A stretch of DNA of 39,117 nucleotides, taken from contig SFGF01000031.1 of the NCBI GenBank assembly GCA_004556655.1, positions 1-39,117 of the forward strand, in the 5' to 3' direction. The stretch comes from Lachnospiraceae bacterium. Lineage in GTDB: Bacteria > Bacillota > Clostridia > Lachnospirales > Lachnospiraceae. Positions 33,469 through 39,117 of the stretch are shown here, in pieces. A model generated the notes under the pieces. It saw only the letters and a list, made by a program, of their open reading frames with translations, was not told where the DNA came from and did not search any database. The stretch's first letter is position 1; each line of letters opens with the position of its first letter. A program made the translations under genes and the position numbers.

Positions 33469-33470
33469 TC

Positions 33471-34331
33471 TTATTTTAGAATTTCACTAATCGTAAGATG
33501 CGCATTTGTTCTGAAATCATCATTTTCATCGTCGTAAGTGATCAACGCCTTCCATAAAGCCCAGCCCCGTGCACGATCTATCATATCTTCTGGCAATCCT
33601 TTTAGGAAATATTTACGTTCTTCAGAAGAAAAATATGTCCATGCCATAGCATAATCACAGGCTGGATCTCCGGTTCCCAAAACTCCAAAGTCAATCAGCC
33701 CGTAAAACTTTCCATTCATCACCAGAATATTTCCAGGTGCTATATCCCCATGCACCCACACATCCTGACCTTCGTATTCTTTTGAAATACACTTCATCCA
33801 TATGGACAAAAGCTTTTCCGTTGGCAGGCGATCGGATAACTGTTCTAAAGCATTCATTGTCTGGTCATGATATGTGCTTAATTCACAACCCCGATAGTAA
33901 TTATGCTGTGCCCCGTGAGGACCTCCAGTACAGTCAACTGCCTGCAGCTTTTTCAAAGCTTCCGCCAGTTCTGCCGCCAGTTCCTTTCGATCCAGCGCCG
34001 TACATTCAAACAACGTCTCTCCCTGAATCCATGTATTGATCGACCATGGATAAGGATATCCACAATCAGGCTTTCCCATGTACAACGGTTTGGAAATCGG
34101 GAAATCCAGATACCGGCTCAAATACGGCAGCCATCTGCTTTCTTTTTCCACCTGTGCCGCATACCCCTCCCCGCTGGGAAGCCGGACTGTCATCTCATTT
34201 CCCAGATGAAACGTACGATTATCATGTCCGCTTTTTTCTACCGGATAAATATCCAGAGATTTATACTGGGGAAATTGTGATGCAATCAATGATTTTGCTA
34301 ATTCAACTGTTATTTTTATTTCATTTATCAA
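33471..34331 (-). CDS. Aminoglycoside phosphotransferase-family kinase
   Basis: This 286-residue protein has the APH fold with VWVHGDIAPGNIL (catalytic HGD..N) and YGLIDFGVLGTGDPACDYA (metal-binding DFG and GDPACD). Such proteins phosphorylate aminoglycosides or small molecules such as sugars and homoserine; substrate is unknown. The start is a TTG at 34331 inside the end of the MATE gene (11-nt overlap), with AAGGGAAG seven bases upstream; the next ATG would cut off the N-lobe. Coupling to the MATE gene suggests a shared role in drug or metabolite handling (inference). Confidence 0.83.
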   Translation of the reverse strand: MINEIKITVELAKSLIASQFPQYKSLDIYPVEKSGHDNRTFHLGNEMTVRLPSGEGYAAQVEKESRWLPYLSRYLDFPISKPLYMGKPDCGYPYPWSINTWIQGETLFECTALDRKELAAELAEALKKLQAVDCTGGPHGAQHNYYRGCELSTYHDQTMNALEQLSDRLPTEKLLSIWMKCISKEYEGQDVWVHGDIAPGNILVMNGKFYGLIDFGVLGTGDPACDYAMAWTYFSSEERKYFLKGLPEDMIDRARGWALWKALITYDDENDDFRTNAHLTISEILK

Positions 34332-35661
34332 TTACACTCTTCCCTTTCCATTTTCCGCTTAACCATCGCTCTCCAAACACAATCGCCCGAAATGCCCAGT
34401 CAACCGGCATGGCAGCCCATACACCCGGTGCTCCCATACCAAAATGATTTGCCAGAAGATATGCCGACAGAATGCGGAACACCCACATGGAAATGATGGA
34501 CATCACCATCGCAAATTTCACATCCCCCGCAGCCCGCATGGAAGCCGGAAGCACAAAAGCCACCGGCCAGACCAGGATTGCTCCGAATGTATGGAACATC
34601 AGCATCTGTCTCGTAAGCAGAGCCGTTTCCTCTATTACATGATACCAGGGAAGAATTACCGCAAGCCCAAACCACAAAATAAGGCAAAACACAGCCATTA
34701 CTGCATAGGTGACACCGATCAACAGTCGATTATAATATCTGGTCTGCTGTTCATCCTCTGCGCCCACACATCTGGCAATGACCGTTGTGGCAACTGTCTG
34801 CATGGCAACTCCCGGAATTACCTGTATGGAAGTCATTGTATGACAAATGGAATTTGCTGCTATTGCAGAGGTTCCGAAACCGGATACAAGGCTTACCAGC
34901 ACCACTTTTCCCAGCTGAAACAGACCATTTTCCACCCCGTTGGGCACTCCGATATATAATATTTTTCTGATCAGCGCACCATCCGGACGATATCGGAGAG
35001 TTTTCTGCAGGTGCAAATCAAGCTTTTCATTCAACAGCAGGACAAGGATCAATACTGCGGCAACATATCGTGCCGCTACTGTAGCAATAGCAGCACCGGC
35101 ACTTCCAAGTCCACATCCATAGATGAAAATCGCATTCCCTGTTACATTGACCAGATTCATGAGAAATGACAGATACATGGTGATCCTGGAATTTCCCATC
35201 GTCCTGAAAATTGCCGCTCCTGATTCAAATATGGAAATGGCCGGTATAGACAGAAGAACAATCAGGAAATATCGGTTTGCGTTATACGATACCTGCACCG
35301 TAATCGAACCAAACAGATGATTCAGAATCAATCCACGTATCATATACATGATTCCCGTGACGATCATGGACACGATCCATGAAAACCACAGCAACTGGCT
35401 TGTTGTCCGGCAGGCATTTTCCTTTTCTTTTGCTCCGAGATACTGTCCGCATACCACAGCCCCACCTGTCCCAAAGGCAGAAAAAACAAAAATCAAAAGC
35501 TGCATGACGGTATCAACCAGAGATACCCCAGACATAGCAGATTCTCCCACGCTGGCAACCATGACCGAATCAATCATCCCAACCATAAGATTTAAAAGAA
35601 GCTCAATCACCAGCGGAATAAATAATTTTACTAAGTCTTTTTTACTGAATAGCCGTTTCAT
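34321..35661 (-). CDS. MATE-family multidrug/Na+ antiporter
   Basis: This 446-residue protein has about 12 membrane segments in two bundles, starting with KDLVKLFIPLVIELLLNLMVGMIDSVMVASVGESAMSGVSLVD, and includes the MATE-typical GTGGAVVCGQYLGAKEKENA. It would export small, often cationic, compounds by Na+ or H+ exchange. The longer frame reaches 35736, but the ATG at 35661 is 7 nt after the carboxylesterase stop and gives a normal length (440-460). The ribosome binding site is weak, so translation is probably coupled to the esterase gene. The phosphotransferase overlaps its 3' end. Confidence 0.93.
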   Translation of the reverse strand: MKRLFSKKDLVKLFIPLVIELLLNLMVGMIDSVMVASVGESAMSGVSLVDTVMQLLIFVFSAFGTGGAVVCGQYLGAKEKENACRTTSQLLWFSWIVSMIVTGIMYMIRGLILNHLFGSITVQVSYNANRYFLIVLLSIPAISIFESGAAIFRTMGNSRITMYLSFLMNLVNVTGNAIFIYGCGLGSAGAAIATVAARYVAAVLILVLLLNEKLDLHLQKTLRYRPDGALIRKILYIGVPNGVENGLFQLGKVVLVSLVSGFGTSAIAANSICHTMTSIQVIPGVAMQTVATTVIARCVGAEDEQQTRYYNRLLIGVTYAVMAVFCLILWFGLAVILPWYHVIEETALLTRQMLMFHTFGAILVWPVAFVLPASMRAAGDVKFAMVMSIISMWVFRILSAYLLANHFGMGAPGVWAAMPVDWAFRAIVFGERWLSGKWKGKSVIDK

Positions 35662-35668
35662 TTTTCTC

Positions 35669-37225
35669 TTAATGCTGTATCTGCCCGTCTCCTTTTTCCA
35701 TCTGCTTTGCGAAAATCGATCCCATATATTTTGCAACCAACGGAATCAGTTCTTCATCGTAATTACTCAATATTCTCGTATTTTTATCGATAATCAGCGT
35801 ATGTTCCTCCTCCGGTGTGCTTGCCGGCCAGAAAGGAATTCCCTCATGATTGGGGTCGCCGGTATATGCAAATGCCATCACCGTATCAAAAATCTGTTTT
35901 TCAATTATTTCCGTCACTCCTTCTTCCTGCGTCACCGGAACCAGTTCTGTATTGTGGAATACATAGGGAATATCCGCACAGTGCCACGGTGTACGTCCTC
36001 CGTCAATCGGAAGATCCAAATTGAACATATAAGAATATGTAGAAGAATTTAATTTACTTCTAAGACGGATATACTGCTGTGCCGGAAGGCGAAACAGAAA
36101 ATCCAGATTCAGAAGATCCACCGGATGTCTCTCCGGATATGCTGCCTCGAAAAGAGGTATCAGTTCTTCAGCCGCCTTTTCGCCTACTACTTCTTTTACC
36201 ATTGCTTTTCCTTCTTCCGCTGTCATGCTGTGCTTATCATACGGTGTTGCGGCAAAGGAAGTAAACTCACCAAATACCGTACCCACCAGAAGCGGAATCT
36301 TTGCTGTTTCTTTACGGAATCCGTTGACCTCCGGTGTTCCTGCATAAAATGCATTCGGATGGGGTGTGCAGCCCACATATTTTCCTTTTTCTTCAAATTC
36401 TGGTCTGACTATTTTATAAACTTCCGCAAGCCTCTCATAAGAAACATTCTCCAGATCCTTTATTTCTTCCGTTCCCAGCTCAGCCATCATGGCAATCGCC
36501 AGTTCTTCACCACTTCCTGTACTGTCTTTCAGTGACATACTGACAACCCCGCTCATATTGATTCCTTTTGCATATAATCCGTCTGCCGCAGGTGTCTGAA
36601 GAAGAGTCGTTATCTTTCCCCCTCCGCCCGATTGTCCAAATAAAATAACATTGTCCGGGTCGCCGCCAAAGTTTTCGATATTTTCATGAATCCATTGAAG
36701 CGCAGCCACAAGATCATCCGTTCCCGCATTACCCGAATTGGCATATTCTTCGCCAAAAGCTGACAGATCACAGTATCCCAGAATATTTAGTCTGTGATTG
36801 ACAGACACAACAACCACCTGACCGATGCGGCACATGTTTTCCCCTTCATAAGCCACCTGTTCGATCGCCGAACCAAACTCATAAGCTCCGCCGTGAAGCC
36901 ACACCATAACCGGACGTTTTTTTCCATCACATGCAGGTGTCCACACATTCAGATTCAGACAATCCTCATTCATTGCCCAGTAACGATGGGGAACCAGAAC
37001 TTCCCCCTGTGGTTTTTCTATCTCCAGCAGAGGACACACATAGCCATAACTGGTGGCATCTTTCACACCCTCCCATGGTTCCACCGGGACAGGCGCATGA
37101 AAACGCTTTGCTGTTGCGTACTGTATACCTTTAAAAATCGTAATACCGTCGTAGACATATCCTCTCAATTTTCCCTGTCTGGTATCTACAATCGCAGTGT
37201 TTTTATCACACTTAAACTCATGCAT
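35669..37225 (-). CDS. Type B carboxylesterase/para-nitrobenzyl esterase
   Basis: This 518-residue alpha/beta-hydrolase has the N-terminal YDGITIFKGIQYA, the nucleophile Ser in FGQSGGGGK (GxSxG), and a conserved HCADIPYVFHN region toward the C-terminus that normally carries the catalytic His. It has no signal peptide and is probably cytoplasmic. It hydrolyses ester bonds of xenobiotics or acyl compounds; natural substrate is unknown. The longer reading begins at 37246, but that ATG contains the AAGGAGGAAATAAT site and the ATG at 37225 is correctly placed. It heads a three-gene unit with MATE and phosphotransferase. Confidence 0.9.
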   Translation of the reverse strand: MHEFKCDKNTAIVDTRQGKLRGYVYDGITIFKGIQYATAKRFHAPVPVEPWEGVKDATSYGYVCPLLEIEKPQGEVLVPHRYWAMNEDCLNLNVWTPACDGKKRPVMVWLHGGAYEFGSAIEQVAYEGENMCRIGQVVVVSVNHRLNILGYCDLSAFGEEYANSGNAGTDDLVAALQWIHENIENFGGDPDNVILFGQSGGGGKITTLLQTPAADGLYAKGINMSGVVSMSLKDSTGSGEELAIAMMAELGTEEIKDLENVSYERLAEVYKIVRPEFEEKGKYVGCTPHPNAFYAGTPEVNGFRKETAKIPLLVGTVFGEFTSFAATPYDKHSMTAEEGKAMVKEVVGEKAAEELIPLFEAAYPERHPVDLLNLDFLFRLPAQQYIRLRSKLNSSTYSYMFNLDLPIDGGRTPWHCADIPYVFHNTELVPVTQEEGVTEIIEKQIFDTVMAFAYTGDPNHEGIPFWPASTPEEEHTLIIDKNTRILSNYDEELIPLVAKYMGSIFAKQMEKGDGQIQH

Positions 37226-37352
37226 TATTATTTCCTCCTTTTTCATAAATTCATCCGCGTATCTTTCGTTTCAAATTAAGGATGTTGAAGCCAAAAGATA
37301 CAAAACGGATTGTTCTGTATTTCATGCTTCCACAATCCTGCAAATTAATTAC

Positions 37353-37381
37353 AGTATAACGGATTTATATAAAAATTACAA
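37353..37381 (-). promoter_or_regulatory. Promoter of the carboxylesterase-MATE-phosphotransferase unit
   Basis: On the minus strand TTGTAA (37376-37381) and TATACT (37353-37358) are 17 nt apart, leaving a 5' UTR of about 120 nt that holds no clear riboswitch. It is back-to-back with the dacF promoter. Confidence 0.6.
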
Positions 37382-37406
37382 ATATATGTACATTCACAAT
37401 AACAGA

Positions 37407-37436
37407 TTGTCGAAATATCACATAACATGATACAAT
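37407..37436 (+). promoter_or_regulatory. Promoter of dacF
   Basis: TTGTCG (37407-37412) and TACAAT (37431-37436) are 18 nt apart, about 45 nt upstream of the ATG at 37480. The divergent esterase promoter lies about 25 nt to the left, so a regulator could affect both. Confidence 0.55.
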
Positions 37437-37479
37437 AGTAACAAACACGAAAGATTCAGACTTGAAAAAGGAGATTACA

Positions 37480-38988
37480 ATGATTAACAGAATTACCCGG
37501 CAAGGTATCCTGGCTCTGATTACCGCCATGATTCTTTGCCTGTCGGGAACCACATCTACATTTGCTACAGAGGGAGAAGCAAATACAGGGGCAGCTGCCG
37601 CAGAAACTACCGTCACCGGCTCTGATTCATCCGGAGAAAATGGAGTCGAAAACGAAGAAGAACCGGAACGTCTGGAACCGGACGCTTACTTTGAACCCAT
37701 CCAGTCAGACGGGACAGAAGGATGGCCTGCAGGTCCGGCTGTATGGGCCGAATCTGCTGTTGTTATGGACCTGGACAGCGGCGTATTTTTATATTCCAAA
37801 AATATGGATGCAGTAAAATATCCCGCCAGCATCACAAAAATTATGACTACACTTCTCGCCATAGAAAATGCCGCTCCATACGAACGAGTTACATTTTCTG
37901 AAAATGCCATCTTTGGAATCGAACGTGACAGTTCCCATATCGGTATCCGGGTAGGAGAAATTCTTTCTATGGAGGAATGTTGGTACGGAATGATGCTGGA
38001 ATCCGCCAATGAAGTCTGCCTGGCGGTAGCCGAGCACATCAGTGGAAGTGTGGCGGGATTTGTCGAACTAATGAATCAAAAAGCCGCTGAACTGGGCTGC
38101 ACTAACACGCATTTTACCAATCCAAACGGTCTTCCGGATGAGAACCATTACACAACGGCACATGATATGGCTTTGATCGCTCAGGCTGCTTATAAAAACA
38201 AAACTTTCCGCAACGTATGCCAGACCCAATATTACTGTATCCCCAAAACAAATGTATGTGGGGAAGAACGGTGGTTGAGCAACCATCACAAAATGCTGCC
38301 TGAACGGGCTTACGCATATGAAGGGTGCACCGGCGGAAAAACCGGATTTACTCAGGCTGCTCTGAATACTCTTGTCACTTACGCTGAACGGGATGGACGC
38401 CGTCTGGTATGTGTATCCCTTCGGACCAATGGAGCTCAAATTTATACCGATACAGCATCTCTTCTGGATTATGGATTTCAGAATTTTCAGAACATCACTG
38501 TTTTTTCCCGGAGCAATTGTCCCGGTACACATATGTTGTGTCCTTCCCTTTACTCCGGAGAACCTTCCACGATAGATACACTTCGTCCTACCACAATCAT
38601 CACAATCCCGGTTACAGCCACACAGGATCAAGTGGAAACAGTATTTTCACAGGATGATGTTAATCTGTATCATACATATTTATACAATCAATATTCGGTG
38701 GGAAACGAGGCAATATCAAAGACAGGATTCTATGAACGGCTGACCTCTTCCGGTAAAACATCGGTAATTTCAGACAACAAAATAACTTCGGAAACGATTT
38801 CAGATTCTGAAGCCGAGCTTGATTTTTATCATAAAATATTTAAAAAAATATCTCCGCTTACAACTATTTTGAAAAAAGTTCCTGTTTATATCTATGTGTT
38901 GGCAGGGATACTGCTCTTACTGATTATTATGGAGATTGTACTTTTAATCAAAAGGAAAAAACGGAGAAAACGGAAGAAGAGAAACTAG
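37480..38988 (+). CDS. dacF: D-alanyl-D-alanine carboxypeptidase (DacF-type PBP, S11 family)
   Basis: This 502-residue protein has an N-terminal signal peptide (about 1-30, LALITAMILCLSGTTSTFA), an acidic/threonine-serine linker, and an S11 penicillin-binding domain. Active-site motifs are S117-x-x-K120 (PASITKIM), S175-A-N177 (LESANEVC) and K287-T-G (GGKTGF). A C-terminal membrane helix at about 466-490 ends in a very basic tail. It trims the terminal D-Ala of peptidoglycan stem peptides outside the membrane, a known role of the family in cell-wall maturation or sporulation. A TTG at 37462 is in frame, but GGAGATTACA supports the ATG at 37480. A REP-like repeat follows the stop. Confidence 0.95.
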   Translation: MINRITRQGILALITAMILCLSGTTSTFATEGEANTGAAAAETTVTGSDSSGENGVENEEEPERLEPDAYFEPIQSDGTEGWPAGPAVWAESAVVMDLDSGVFLYSKNMDAVKYPASITKIMTTLLAIENAAPYERVTFSENAIFGIERDSSHIGIRVGEILSMEECWYGMMLESANEVCLAVAEHISGSVAGFVELMNQKAAELGCTNTHFTNPNGLPDENHYTTAHDMALIAQAAYKNKTFRNVCQTQYYCIPKTNVCGEERWLSNHHKMLPERAYAYEGCTGGKTGFTQAALNTLVTYAERDGRRLVCVSLRTNGAQIYTDTASLLDYGFQNFQNITVFSRSNCPGTHMLCPSLYSGEPSTIDTLRPTTIITIPVTATQDQVETVFSQDDVNLYHTYLYNQYSVGNEAISKTGFYERLTSSGKTSVISDNKITSETISDSEAELDFYHKIFKKISPLTTILKKVPVYIYVLAGILLLLIIMEIVLLIKRKKRRKRKKRN

Positions 38989-38995
38989 AGAGAAA

Positions 38996-39040
38996 GCGGA
39001 CAGGGGACAGACCTGTGTCCCAATGTCGTTTAGTTAAGGA
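38996..39040 (+). repeat. REP-like repeat copy D after dacF
   Basis: GCGGACAGGGGACAGA, then CCTGTGTCCC and AATGTCGTTTAGTTAAGG, starts 7 nt after the dacF stop. Its tail CCCAATGTCGTTTAGTTAA is identical to the tail of copy A on the minus strand near position 120. The copies at the two ends therefore face outward from the gene block. Confidence 0.85.
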
Positions 39041-39074
39041 TTTTGTCCCGTTTCTTAGTAATTAAAATATTTAT

Positions 39075-39112
39075 AAAAAGGCTGAAATTTTTTCGATATT
39101 TTAGCCTTTTTT
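39075..39112 (+). terminator. Terminator downstream of the dacF repeat
   Basis: AAAAAGGCTGAAAT pairs with ATATTTTAGCCTTTTTT (imperfect stem with several A-U pairs), ending in a T-rich tract. It lies about 90 nt after dacF and is the likely transcription stop. Confidence 0.7.
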
Positions 39113-39117
39113 GGTTG

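Overview
The window looks like chromosomal DNA from a low-to-mid GC gut Firmicute, most likely Lachnospiraceae (Blautia-like). The clues are the holB-yaaT-trmN6-rsmI order, an S-box in front of metK, a T-box in front of a type 2 ileS, ECF transporter S components without local energizing subunits, and clostridial ribosome binding sites (AGGAGG). The genus is a guess from general familiarity. I see no rRNA, tRNA, phage, CRISPR array or intact transposase gene. There are 29 protein-coding loci, one of them clearly internally deleted.

Left part (1-8.7 kb), nearly all on the minus strand. A housekeeping run (guanylate-kinase-like protein, DNA polymerase III delta', YaaT, TrmN6, RsmI) is followed by a class V aminotransferase next to an ECF S component, and a histidine kinase/response regulator pair with the kinase gene first.

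Middle (8.7-25.9 kb). An orphan L-ribulokinase is followed by metK under a SAM-I riboswitch with a second strong leader structure. Next come a small PAS protein and a plus-strand trio: an M42 peptidase that has lost its C-terminal catalytic segment in frame, a YjjG-like HAD phosphatase, and the thiamine S component ThiT. A GH38 alpha-mannosidase with a TIM-barrel isomerase/epimerase, glycogen phosphorylase, and ileS with its T-box follow. The 680-nt gap between the mannosidase and glycogen phosphorylase holds two striking non-coding structures: a 216-nt element with 34-bp perfect inverted ends and an internally folded core, and four head-to-tail 53-nt repeats that each carry a small hairpin.

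Right part (25.9-39.1 kb). A fructan/sucrose-type locus has a LacI regulator, a cytoplasmic GH32 enzyme, a binding protein and two permeases but no ATPase. Its promoter is followed by a symmetrical cluster of AACCGG-type operator half-sites. Then come a 4Fe-4S protein, a tightly coupled carboxylesterase-MATE-aminoglycoside-phosphotransferase-like unit, and a DacF-type D,D-carboxypeptidase.

A family of REP/REPIN-like sequences (core GGACAGGGGACAG) appears four times: beside the stop codons of rsmI, the phosphotransferase gene and dacF, and as a perfect hairpin in the ribulokinase 5' UTR. The copies near the two ends of the window share an additional 19-nt tail in inverted orientation.
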